DNA of 64,000 bases from Phaeodactylum tricornutum CCAP 1055/1. Its lineage: Eukaryota; Bacillariophyta; Bacillariophyceae; Surirellales; Neidiaceae. A program made the position numbers and the translations under genes. This document shows, piece after piece, positions 9,967 to 21,747 of this stretch. The notes under the pieces were generated by a model. It had not been told where the DNA came from and ran no database searches. It saw only the letters and a list, made by a program, of their open reading frames with translations. The stretch spans positions 233,501 to 297,500 of the forward strand of contig NC_011681.1 of NCBI RefSeq assembly GCF_000150955.2, in the 5' to 3' direction. The first letter of the stretch is position 1, and each line of letters starts with the position of its first letter.

Positions 9967-12900
9967 ATGGAAGGAAGAAAATCACGCTCTTTGTCATGGA
10001 CTCTTCCTTTATGGTACGCCTTCTTCGGAGCATGCCATGAATTTGCCCATCTATTGACTGCAGTTATTTTGGGCTTAGGACGCGACGTTTGGGTTGAGGG
10101 AATAACCACTGTTCTGGGTCGAGCGCTAATCGAAAGACACTGTGTCCTGCCGGGGCTGGAAGACTCCAATGCTAGTGATTTCAATGTGGGGGTGGTACGC
10201 CATATCGGTTGGTTCTTCAGCGTGCTTTTGGCTTTCGGCGTTGCTCGGACGGCAATTCCGACGAGCAAAGAAGTTCGATTCGCGTCATTCGTAACGGCTT
10301 TAGAGGCTTTGTCAACAGACCTCTTCAGCTTAAATGTTCTGCCGATTTTGACAAAGATAAATTCTTCAGGCTCGATTTCCTCTGTCTTGTTTTGTGGTAA
10401 CTTTGGAATAATCCTTCTCCATCAGGCTTGGTTGTCCGATAATGGCAAATCGGCGATGGACATTTTGGAACGGATGATAAAAGTGACAATGATGAGAGGC
10501 GCTCAGTCAGGTGGCGTGGTCACCTTTCAACCGCTGAAAAATTCGCTTCGAGGTATGCGTAGTCGTGTTGTGAACAAGAAACGGACGGATTTGAGTGTTT
10601 TGGTGCGTAAGGAAGTGGAACGAGATGCGATACGTTCCGTTTCGCGACCCTTTCCAGAATCATTCGTGCAAAGCTTTTCGGGTCACACACGATTTGCCAC
10701 CTCAAGTAAAGCGAGTTTGGATGGCACACATCCTCACCTGTGGACCCCAGCAAGCAATCGTCGGCTTTATAATTTTTCAGTCCGACGTTCTGGTCCACAC
10801 CAATACATGCCTGAGACCACAAAAGTTGAAAACTACATAACTCACAACGGTGATTTTGATTTTTACATTGTCAATGGACAAACTTTCGACTTGGAAGTTA
10901 TTCAAAAATGGCTTCCGGTTGTCACCGGCTTTCCAATGCCGTCTTCCGTCGACAGCTGCGCGGTTGCCGGAGTAATTGATTTACTTCGAACTCAAGGCCG
11001 CTTCGGCCTCAGCGCCCGCTGCGCAATCTGCTTTGGGCTATCAACAAGCAAGATGGAAGAGGAGCTATTCTCTTTTCCGACCTATGAGCAGTTTGAACAA
11101 ATTGGACTTGTGTTTGAAGAAGCCATGGATGTAATGCTCCAGACGACAACATTTTCCACTTTGTGTGACGATCCGAATATGCGTCATTCATTCAGTCTTT
11201 GTGTGCTCAGTAAGCTAAAACCGCACAGGGTATCACTCTTGCAGCCGATCCAACGCTACATATGCGATGAAGAAGAGGGTGGCGCAAATCTGCTTTCTTT
11301 TTGCTTGTGTACAATCAATGCTTTCTTTGACAATGATCTCCTTATGGCAACCACGACGTTTTTGAAGAACGCGAAAGGATCGTTTGGTTTGTGTGTCACT
11401 TCATCAATAGACGCTCATCGGCAAATTTGTTTAGCTGCTCGCGGGCAAAAGGTGAGAAATGTCCTGTTGTTTTAAGTCGTCTTTACCACCAATAGCGCTC
11501 ATCACAGTGTTTTTCATTGACCATGTACAGATGTCCATTGCATTTTACCCGTCTAAAGGCCTCGTTTGCTACGGATCGGAGCAGGCGTCAGTCAAAGCAG
11601 GTATGAATACAGCATTCCCAGGTGCTGTAGACGAATTAGGAACATCTCGTGGTGACATTGACGCCGACGTTCTGCGGCTAGATTTGGACGATCTGGGCGG
11701 CGAAATCATGTGCCTCGATTGGGGTGGCAAAGCTTTTCGGAGTCCTGCAGTTTCTCTACCACATAGGCACTTGATTGAACACGTGCTCATGAAAGGGTCT
11801 GTCAAGGTAGTATTGGTACAGGAGTCTAAGACAACCATGCAACGCGCTCAACTGTTCCATCGTATGACACGCCTATCACGAAATCCACTCATCAAGATGT
11901 TAGCTGAAGAATCCAAAGACCTCGTCCTTTCCGACATAAACGATACTCCACGTGCATGCCAAGCGATTCAAGACGACTGGGACTCAAATCAAACTGGGAA
12001 AAGCATGAATCGCCTAACAGCTTACAATTTGTCGTGTTGTTTGCGTAAACGACTTGAAATGCATTTAAATGGACCGGTCCACAATCGAGCAGTCGACATT
12101 TTGTTAACTGGATGCGAAGTTTCTCTTTGGTTAGCTGAGCAGTTTGCGACTGATCTTCAAAAGGCCTTTCCCAGGCTCCGAACTAAGGCCATCAGCAGCA
12201 ATAAGCTCCTGGGACTGTATGGGCAGGAACTTGCGGTGCCGTCAATTGGGTTCCCGTATTCTCCCCGTACATACGACCTAAACGATGCCATTGTTGTGAT
12301 TGTGAGCCACAGCGGTGGAACATTTGCTCCGTTAGCTTGCTCGAATCTGCTTCAAAGCACAACCAAAAATATTTTTGTCGTTACGTCCGAATGGGATACG
12401 CAGATTGGCAAGCAGCTCCGTACTATGGACGGCCTTCTGGACGCTAGCTGGGACCATCTTTTCAGTAGTCGAATATTTTCGACGGAGGTGGGAATGCGCC
12501 CAGCAGAGCCCTGCTCTGTCACAGTGGCGGCTACCCAACAGCTCCTCACAAATTTGTTTCAGTATATCTCTGCAGTTATCCTCAGTGATGAAAGATTCCG
12601 TCAAGTAGTTGCTGCGACGATTTCTGAGCAGGACCTGAGGATTTTAGAGAAGTGCAATAGAGAGAACATTGCTGCTCTTTCCGACATTGTTGGAGTCAAC
12701 GAGTGCGGTTTTGCAATCAAAAAGCAAATTTCGGCAGAGATTGACCTTAGGAAAGCTGGCAATCTTTGGGCAGAGCATGTCCTCGAAAACGCGAAAGCTT
12801 ACATTATGACTTTTGTATACATTTTTGTGACCGTTGTTTCAGGCTACCATCTCATCTACGCAATTTCTTATGCATGTGGTCTAGACGATACAAGCAATTT

Positions 12901-14386
12901 TGTCCACCTCATTCGTGTTCTTGATGCTGCAATCTATTTCTGGTTACCACAGATCAATGTCGCTCTCTTGCGATTGTTTCAGAGTCGTGAACTGCTTCAC
13001 CGGATGGGTTGTCGCACTGTCGCCATTGCTGATATACCTTGGGTTGCGCAATCGGCCGAAGCATTCCTGAGTAAAATTTTTGCGTGCTCCTACAGCATTG
13101 CAGGAATCAACGTGCTCAGCGGCAATCCCAATGATCACTTTGTCCATCGTCATACGCACAGAGTTGTCCGCGGGGCACTGGTCCTCTGTGGAAGGCCCGA
13201 TGGTCGGCTTTCTGCATTGGCAACGGCGGAAGCCACTGTGTGCTTATCTGTCAATCAAGCAAGTTCTATTCAAAGTTTAGGCGGTACATGTGAAAGTATT
13301 ACAGTGGGTCACAATCCCTTTAAGCTGCCCTTGACAAAATTTGGAATCTTTCTCAAAAGCAATCGCCCGCAGTTTCTCTGCGAACGGATGCTGGTTGAGA
13401 AAGATGCTGAAGGAAAAAGGAATGAAGATGATTTGGCGCCTAGCCCGGTGGATCAAAGCTTACAATGTGAGGGCGTAAAGAACTTTACACAGGATGGGCA
13501 AGAACGCCATTCAGAGCTGAATATGGCACTCAGTTCCAGTGTACACTTACTCCCGCAGAAAACGCGGTCCGCATCAGCTTTGCTGGGAGCATACACGAAC
13601 ATTGCGGAACAAGCTGATAGAAATCGTGGATGCAATGGATCATCTGAACATAGCTCCATAGACGAAGTACTTTATTCTGCCATTCAAGAGCGATCTTGGT
13701 CAAATGAGGGCAAGAAGCTTTTTGAAGCCCTAGATGTGAACAGCGATGGCCTGCTCAGCGAGGATGAAGTCATTGATGGACTTTACAGGCTTGAAACTCT
13801 TTTTCTAGAAGACCACACTCGGGCAATGTTTAAAGTTGCAGACGGCAATTCTAGTGGGCATGTGGATTTTGACGAGTTTCTAAAGCTGCTTGACCTAGCC
13901 GATATAGATGGTGATATAAAGGTTCCCTCCGCGAGTCGAGACGAGCGCGGGAACATTCGGATAGAGCCCAGTCACGAGGAGTACTTTGGAGAAACATTGC
14001 GAAAATTCAATGCAGGCAAGACGCAAAACAATGTCGAATTTCGTTTGGCTCATAGTCAGCATTTCAGCCAAGAGTTGTACGAGAGCCGCATTGCATCGCT
14101 GCAAAGGTTTGTCTCAATGACTGTGATTTTCCATCAGATGGGCAGGCGCGTCGAACAATTCTTTGAAACTATTTCATTTGGGTTGCTAGGATACCGTATG
14201 GACAGGACGCACAGTATAATGAGAATTGCAACCACTGCCTCCCCAATCAGTGGAGCCGACGTACGCCACCGCATGAATCAATTACAGCTCCAAAGTAAGA
14301 TTCATTATTCAATTCATGTAATTTCAATGGCTTACTTGCGATATCGTGCTCGCAAACAATCATGCTATCCTGAACCCGACAAGTGA
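9967..14386 (+). CDS. membrane amidotransferase-like / SIS / EF-hand fusion protein
   Basis: Two exons (9967-11451, 11531-14386; 79-nt phase-0 intron) give 1446 residues. Residues 15-100 hold hydrophobic segments and HEFAH (24-28), a HExxH pattern in a helix as in M50 proteases. A class II glutamine amidotransferase-like domain follows: LFCGNFGIIL with Cys143, MMRGAQSGGVV, GHTRFATSS (239-247) and THNGDFDFY (292-300). These parallel CGIVGY, RGYDSAG, HTRWATHG and VHNGIIENY of GFAT. An SIS domain (about 685-770) has TGCEVSLWLAEQF and VSHSGGTFAPLA. Then come a hydrophobic segment (about 918-942), a second SIS-like segment, and two EF-hand loops (DVNSDGLLSEDE near 1230, DGNSSGHVDFDE near 1266). 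Family knowledge: GFAT makes glucosamine-6-phosphate. Inference: a Ca2+-responsive, membrane-anchored relative. Because Cys143 is internal, normal Ntn chemistry would need proteolytic release. Function unknown. Confidence 0.8.
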
Positions 14387-14547
14387 CTTTTCTTCCGACA
14401 TTGGCATGAGTGCAAGTCTGTCTAGCCCCTTTTTGCTCACTTTCCTTTTATTGATTTGCAGCAAGGGCTCAATGGTCACAATTTAAGTAAAACACTTAGA
14501 AATAATTTATTGAAATAGTCAAGAGATGAAGTTCTTCGAAGTAGTGT

Positions 14548-17500
14548 TTAGGACAACTCGAAGCCGGCTCCGGATTCAATAGCGTAGAGCAAACGTTGCT
14601 TCAGTACCTTCTCGCTACTGTACGTAGGTAACTTCAGCACATTAAAGCACGTCGAGGCTGAAGGTAGCTTATCTCCGTCTCGTAGAATACCCACCCGCTG
14701 GATTGTAAAAGGAGGATTTAAGCTCCCAAATCCAAGGGGTGGCGGACGCTCGCAAGACGTTACGAAACGCAATAGATCAGCTTGCTGCTTACTGCTCATT
14801 GAAGACAAGACACTCCAAAAGCGGTTGACTGTTCTGTCTATTCCAGTGAATCCACCAGCGTAGCGTGAATGTGCCCGCAAATCTTCGACATCAAGTTTTC
14901 CATCCGATACACCACTGATGAGAACTTGAAGCTCGGGCTCGTTAAAAAGACGCAGCCAAGACCGATCAATGACTTCCCAGAGTCCTCGCGTGAATGCCTC
15001 TGATTGATCTTTGACACGATCGACAACATAGTGCTTTGCAACAAGTTCAACATAGCGCTGCTTGTTGACGTTTGTAACTTCCACGTTTGCTCCGTCTGGA
15101 ATTAAGAGGACATCTTTGTTCCCACCAAATTGATCATGCATTATGCTGAAAGTGAGGCACAAATCTGTTGTATCACCCTCATAGGCCTTTAAAAACATCA
15201 AATTGTTGTAAAGCTGCGGGTCGACGGTACTCAGGTCTGCCAACATGTGTAGGTAGTTATAGTCACCTCGAAGAAAACTCAGAAAGAAATGAGCAAACCG
15301 TGGGTTGATTGTGATGCCTTCAAAGAGAGCCTTACCCAATATTCGGCCCAGGAATTCAAACAAGACAATATGGTCTGGTGTTCCATGGGCAGCACCGGAC
15401 GAGGGGTTTGGGTATAAGCAGTTTCCGGCGCCATCGGTGACCGAAAAAAGTGCGTAGTTGGGGTTGAAAGCAATTGCACACAGATCTGTCCAGAATTCTT
15501 TGAATAAGCCACCGGCATCAATGCCTGGTTCTCGAGCCCCGGCTTCGTTAAAGTATTGTACCGATAATCGCTGCCGCATGTTTCGGCCCAGATGATTCAT
15601 GGTTGCGAGTCCATCTTCAAGAATTCGACCTCGTGTTATTCGGACAGGGACCCCTTTCTTGAGAGGATTCGGATTGAACGGATTTGAGGAATTCTAAAAC
15701 AGTATATTGAAGGCCCTTACCGTTGTCAGACATTTCTGCTTGCAAGGTAAAGAGATATTCACAGTCAGTAACTTACCTCTCCTTGAATTTCTACTCGATT
15801 CGTAGTCACGATTCGTTCAAAGAGTTTAAGTCTTCGCTTAAAAGAAACAAGAAACGGACACATACGCAACACGGGTGTCGAGAGCAACGCTACATATTCG
15901 GCATGGCAGTTGCATTTCGAGAGATCCTTTTCCAACAGGTTTGGCAGCAGCCATAGCTTGGGTACACAGATTGGCCTCCGACTTGAACGATCATACAAAT
16001 CACGCATGGCCCTTGACGAGGCCGATATCAGAGCTACTCCAAAGTAATTAGAATGAACAGAAAGACTTGTCGAATCGATGCAGCAAGCCCGATACAAGAG
16101 CTTTTTGAGAAGCTGAATGACACGTCTTAGTTGATGTTTGGGCAAAGGGCGGTCCATGTCGTGGATTTCAACGTCGTCTGTAATAATCAAGGTGTGTGAC
16201 AACACTACAGCAAACATAAACAGCAACGCTGCCCCGTCTAAGTCGCTAATTCCACTAGATATCCCAGTAAGGCCAGTCTGCATGTCCAAACACCGTATGA
16301 AAGATTTGCCCTCATCCATCTCGACAATGCTGTGAATTTGGGATGCAATCCGACGGTCTGACTGCATGATTCCCCACGCACATTGCACAAATGGCGTAGA
16401 AAAGCACAGGGCGTTCAAAATAATAACAACGAATGGTTCCGCTCTTATGCAAGCCTTGGGGAATTCGCCCTTGGCGGATTCCCTGTTCTGACTAAGAAGC
16501 ATATCATCGTTCCCAGCGCCACCCCATCGTGCCACGACAACAGAGAAGCAGCGACACAAGCAAAACAAAAATGTCACTGTATAGTCGGATCGTGGGACAA
16601 TGTTAGTTGAGAAAATGGTCCCGATATCGCTACAATCACCTTCCACCCCTTCCGCTAGGTTGCGCGAAACCGTAGACTGATTCCTTAAAGACGACGGTTT
16701 CAAATTCTTGGCCGCTCGCTTTTTGGCGTCCTCACCGACCAGCAGGCTTGACATGCCCTTTGTTAGCTTCCGCGCCCATTTTGAAGAGTTCCAAAAGCTC
16801 TTATTGCGGTCCACACGTGCTTCTTTGGCTGCCAAACTTGCTGCCGACGAGCTTCCCACCTCCAGCATGTCCTTCTCGTGTTTTAAATCCTTATCGCTCT
16901 TGGTCGACAAGATGTTTTCTGTACCAAGTACTTGCGGATCCAGGGCGATTTGAAAGATGCGACGGACAAAGGAATCCACCATACATAGCCCTGCACTGGT
17001 CTTGAATGACCTTCGACAAGACAATTGGGATCGTATGACCATTTACTCCGTCAACCCAGACAACGGCCGAGTCACGGGAGGAGAATGTAGCTAAAGGAAT
17101 GGCTTGTACCAAAACTGTAATGAGATTAAAAAACACCACGGCAGCTCCAAAGTCCAGCTTAAGACTGTCAGTACCATTCAGCGTAGGACATAGAAGGCCT
17201 AGCTGGACCACATTGGCTAAGAAGCATTGTGTCGGCGTGGCAGGACATACCGTCATGGGCACATCGTCGAACGGAAACAAATTTTCGACGCCGTCATTTT
17301 GAAGCAAGCCGTCGCCTTTATCGCCAAAAAGTCGCAAGGCGGACACGAATGGACAACCTTTTGTCCCCGACGATGTGACCCAGTATGCCAAGAGCTCATT
17401 TGATACTTTCCACGTCAAGAGCGGAATAGTATAAATCTCGCGAACGAGACGAATCATCAAAAAGTCACCCCTTGCATCGTGATCACTCGCTTGTTCCACT

Positions 17501-18636
17501 GCATCACAAACGTTACGGATCCACACTCCTATACGTTGTTTACGTAAGTGAGACACGCAGGTTTCTCGATTCAAGTCCAGCATGGGTGGAATAGGTTTGG
17601 GACCGGCAACTGTAAAGAGTAAATAGTGTCGCCAAATTGACAGCATATCCAAGGGGGATGAGAAATATGCACAAGGTTGATGAAGTTGCGAGGCTGTGGT
17701 CGTAGTGGTAAGCCGTGTTCGGGGCCCTGCCTCCGTTTGGTTTGGCAACAACCAATCCCAAGATGTTCGAAAAACTGTAACGCGGCAATCTGACAAAGCC
17801 TGCAGAGAAGAAATCGATCGCGGTACGGCCATGACAGCCTTCAAACACTGTTGACAGGCATCAAACACGTCATTCCCAACCAACGGCTCCACACTTGGAT
17901 CAACCAGGGCCACTAGAATGATCCTCATCACAAACTTCATCCGGTAATTTCCCTCTTCCGAAGAATTCCAGCATGCAAAAGGGTTGACGTTTTCGTCCGG
18001 GCTTTGCAAGCCCGGAGTTACGGCATACTGTAAAACCTGCGACAGCAAGATGACATCTTGGCGATCGTTCCACACGATCACTCGCCTACTTCCCCACGGA
18101 ACAGAAGTATGGCCCTGACTTTCACGACGGGATGTGATGAACCAGAGGCTGCGGACTAGTGTCGTTGTTGTAGCCGGAGGCGGGATATACGTAGTGATGT
18201 TCTGGGACCGCGAAAGTAGATCGCGGACGGACCTCAAGTCGTACATTTTACTGACGAGATCGGCACGAATATTTCGTTGCATTCGATCGCGAGTGATGCA
18301 TCCCCGAGCCCTGCTCTGAATTTGGACGGCACGCTGGTGTTCTCTCACTTGGTTAGCTCGTCGGGCGCGTTCCTGCGATGCCTTGGTCACGGCAGAAATC
18401 GAAGTCCCGGAGGAAAAGGGGATTGTCTGGTTTGTTTCCGTCTTAACCGGTAGCGTCGACGCATCCGTAATAGTAACGGACGTCGCTGTACTTGTTTCTT
18501 TGGCTTTGAAAGCATTTGTCGGTGAAGTGGATGCGAACGAAGCTTTCGCTTGTTGCTGTTTGATTTTCAAGCGCCGTTGGCGGTTTTCGGCAGCCCTTTG
18601 TTGGGCGGCATTCTTTTGGAGCTCGTCCGCAAACAT
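14548..18636 (-). CDS. UBE3C: UBE3C-like HECT E3 ubiquitin ligase with an apparent frame change
   Basis: Transfers ubiquitin to substrates through a HECT cysteine. From the ATG at 18636 the N-terminus is a basic coiled region (about residues 5-30) and an IQ-like QSRARGCITRDRMQRN, as in UBE3C/UPL6-7. A helical mid-region follows (IYTIPLLTWKV; later CPFLVSFKRRLKLFERIV). The HECT domain opens with GVPVRITRGRILEDG, has GIDAGGLFKEFW and LGRILGKALFEG, and ends with STCFNVLKLPTYSS, carrying the catalytic Cys. The last intron is 15694-15776 (83 nt, GTAAGT..TTTTAG, phase 0). Near 16975-16995 the homology passes from one frame (..VIQDQCRAM) to the next (VDSFVRRIFQIALDP). No GT-AG intron explains it without deleting conserved residues, so it may be a 1-nt sequence error, a true frameshift or recoding. 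Total about 1330 residues. Confidence 0.88.
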
Positions 18637-19432
18637 GACCCTGTCGACACCTTGCGGGAAATGGGAAAGTGCGAGGAAGACGCAGAGAAGCTACCAAAAT
18701 TACCTAAGGAATGAGGGTCGGAAGTAAAAGATCATGGTCACGCGTTGGAGACATCAAGAACAGTCGCAACAAACGATTCCAGTTTTGCACCCCCTTGGAG
18801 ATAGGAGCCCTAAACCTATTGCCACTTTTCGTTCCCTTACAGTTACAGTTTTACTGTTAGGGAGGTGAAATTTTGTAACTCTCCAGTCGAAGTGTAGCAT
18901 CAGCGCAGGAACCTACAAATGAACCCCATTTATTCTAATGTAAGGCCTACAATCTGTACCATAACTTACTATAAAAGTTAGCAGTAGTAACGAAAGTTGC
19001 CAATGCATTGGCTGTTTGGAACTCTGTGCGGATTCCACAGGCTTGATGTGAATAGGACCGAGCGCGTTCGTTCCGTGCATCAGTCTTGACTACGTATACA
19101 TCCCAAAATTTCTGATTTACTGCGAGAGCTTAGTATAAACAGCGATGACATAAGCGCTGCCGATAACGATTCCCTTAGCTTCTATTGCTACTAATGTAAA
19201 ACACCATGCCCCTTTATTGCTAGATACCTAGAATACCAAGCCCCTCGTATTGCCCAAATGAAGCGGAAAAGAATACGAATTTGCTTTGTTACCGTGGGTA
19301 CAAAAAAAGCTGCCGCACTAAAATAAAAACTGATATCGTAAGGTTCATTGAAAGTCGGAGACTCGTCAGCGATCAACAGAATCGACCTTCGCTTGTAAAA
19401 GAGAGCATCTCTTGAGGTGGAATCGAAACCAG
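18637..19432. other. 800-bp intergenic region between divergent genes
   Basis: Upstream of both the HECT ligase and the SOD-like gene. It contains TTACAGTTACAGTTTTACTG at about 18837-18856 and otherwise no recognisable feature. Confidence 0.4.
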
Positions 19433-20675
19433 ATGTGGGCTGGTGCTTTTTTGTTCTCCCTAGTATGCCTCTACCAGATGGCCGTTGCACAGGCTAATAT
19501 GAATCACGGTGTTTACACGGCAACGATCGAACCTATCGCGAGCGCCACAACGAATCGCAACAGCGGTGTGATTGGCTCTGTGGTAGTCTTTGATGCTGGC
19601 GACGGCGTCACGGTTGGATACGGTGGCTTTGTGGAAGGCCTGCAGGCAAATTTGGAGGCAACTACGTGCACGGCTACGAACGGTTGCGGCGTTCACATTC
19701 ACAGTGGCACTTCTTGCTTCAACAGCACAACCCAGGGTGGCCACTATTTTGAATCACCCGTGACGGACGATCCCTGGGTGGAAGAGCGCTATTCGTCAGA
19801 TGAGACTGGATTTGCGCTCTTTTCCAGTGTAGCGGTGATCGGGACAAGCAACCTTGAAGGGAGAGCATTTGTAGGTAAGTATTCAAAATCTCACGCTCGA
19901 AAAAATGTGTATTATTTTACGCCTTCCTGTAATAGTGCCTGACTGTCACCTTTTCTCTGTGGAAATAGTGCATGCTGAAGATGGATCACGCGTTGGTTGC
20001 GGTCTCTTGACGGAGCTGAAGGACGATACGCGCATTCTGCAGGCCAATACGGTGGGTCTGGCGTCCTCCACGGTCGAAAGCGAATCCAAAGCGGTCATTT
20101 TCCCGGGTACGGATCGCATCTGTGTTGGCGGGAACGTGGACGCACTTCAGCCTGACATTCTCTCCTTCCAGGCTGGAGGTTTAGACTGCAACGCTACCAA
20201 CGGCTGCGGCGTGCATATTCACAGGTATGACTATTTCCCATCTTCTGTATGCACAATCCGGATCTTGTATGGACGACAGCAAGCGGCGGACGCAGTGGGT
20301 TCATGTTTTTCTAACCGATCCCCTCGCTTGCTTTCTAGCGGTACTGATTGCACCGACAGTACCACTCAGGGTGGGCATTTCTACAACGCGGATGTGGTGG
20401 ATGTTGATCCTTGGCTACTGGTTGGCTATGAGAGGACTAATGCCAACGGCGAAGCCTTTTACCTGCAGTGTCTTGTGACGGGCGAGGCGAATAACGAAGG
20501 GCATGCTTTGATTGTTCACAGTGAAGACGGAAGCCGATTGTCTTGTGGGATTTTGCAATTTGAAACCACCACTACCGAGGCAATTGCGAATGGTATGGAT
20601 GGAAGCGTACTCTCCCGCTTGGTCGGCATTGGGCTTCTTTTTGAATTCATCATTGTTTTGGCCACGCATTGGTAG
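19433..20675 (+). CDS. secreted two-domain copper-only-type SOD-like protein
   Basis: Three exons (19433-19874, 19969-20224, 20339-20675; introns 94 and 114 nt) give 344 residues. A signal peptide (MWAGAFLFSLVCLYQMAVAQA) is followed by two Cu/Zn-SOD-fold domains. Each has CGVHIH then SG, the pair of copper His; TTQGGHYF or TTQGGHFY, corresponding to the bridging His; and FVVHAEDGSRVGC or LIVHSEDGSRLSC, the last copper His. The zinc ligands expected after GGH (two further His and Asp) are not apparent, which is the pattern of copper-only SODs. The second intron falls inside the HIH-SG motif, and the first ends domain 1 just before its VHAEDG. A hydrophobic C-terminus (LVGIGLLFEFIIVLATHW) suggests a GPI or membrane anchor. 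Likely role: superoxide dismutation at the cell surface. The start at 19433 is chosen because it places the signal peptide at the N-terminus. Confidence 0.85.
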
Positions 20676-21747
20676 CCTTCGAAGTGTTAACGAAAGTAGG
20701 CAAATAAAACGTAATTCTTTGGAAATAAGGGAAACTTTGCTTCAAATCAGAAACATATCACTCATAGAAGCATACCTTAAGATAGCCGTGGACAGCAATT
20801 TATGTTAAGATCATCGAAGCAGGCTGCACTAGCAGTTGTTCACAGTCAAGCAATGCTGGAAATGTTCGTTCTCAGAAACTTGAAAAACGGCCGATTCCGA
20901 CGTAGTTCAAAGCTAACAAAGCCAAATTGCTATCACAAAAGGAAGGTTCCACTGGTATCCTCTGGGATGACATCTTACTTCGTGTCGACTGTTTCAGAGA
21001 CCCCTTTGTGATCCCCCTCACATCGGCAGTATTATTGGGTAGGGAGTGCATTCTTGACTTTCACATTTAAAAATTTTACAAATAATAGTTGCAAACCATA
21101 CCACAGAATCCTTTTAACTAGGAAAATGAAACGAGTACGAGCTAAGACGTGCCCAAAGGATCGTAGATACTGTCGTAAGAAGATAAAACACAAGTTGAAC
21201 CCCACAATATAGGGATATCAAACCCCATATGCTTGTTGTAGGATTTTCCTATACCATCAACATAATATATTGGAGAACGGAGAAATCCTTTTATGCAAAT
21301 CTTTAACAAAAGGATATTTGGTTACCAACAATTTACATTTACAGTTTGTGGATTCACAGTTAGCATAGGTAGTCTGACCATTCACGTCAGTTAACGAAAT
21401 TCCTCGAAAATACCAGAATCAAAAGTAAACGGTACGCCGAAACGCTGACTGACGGCGAAAAGTACAGTCACCCAAAACTTGTTGCAGTGACGTCTTTCTT
21501 GCAAGAGAAAGCTTGCTCTTACCTACTTCGCAACACCCATCGATCAACACCGCACAAAATGAAGTAGTTTCCTTTTTCGACCAGAAATTGGTTGTGTCAT
21601 CGCCTTCTGCGCTGTTGTTGCCCGACAGCATAGTAGAAGTCAACTCTGCTTGCTGTGAAAGAAACAATTGTCTTCCTCGGACAGAGCACTTTCTGGCTTT
21701 GATCGCCTCACGCACGCTCAAGCCATCTTACTATCCACTCCCGTGTC
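20676..21747. other. 1.07-kb intergenic region
   Basis: AT-rich, with short frames only. TTTACAGTTTGTGGATTCAC and a following AGTTAGC lie at about 21339-21366. No gene or RNA recognised. Confidence 0.4.

Noticed and set aside
15694-15776. A 15-nt micro-exon within the last UBE3C intron (around 15725-15740)
   Set aside because: Joining 15777 directly to 15693 is already in phase and gives a normal 83-nt intron; the micro-exon would need a 27-nt intron.
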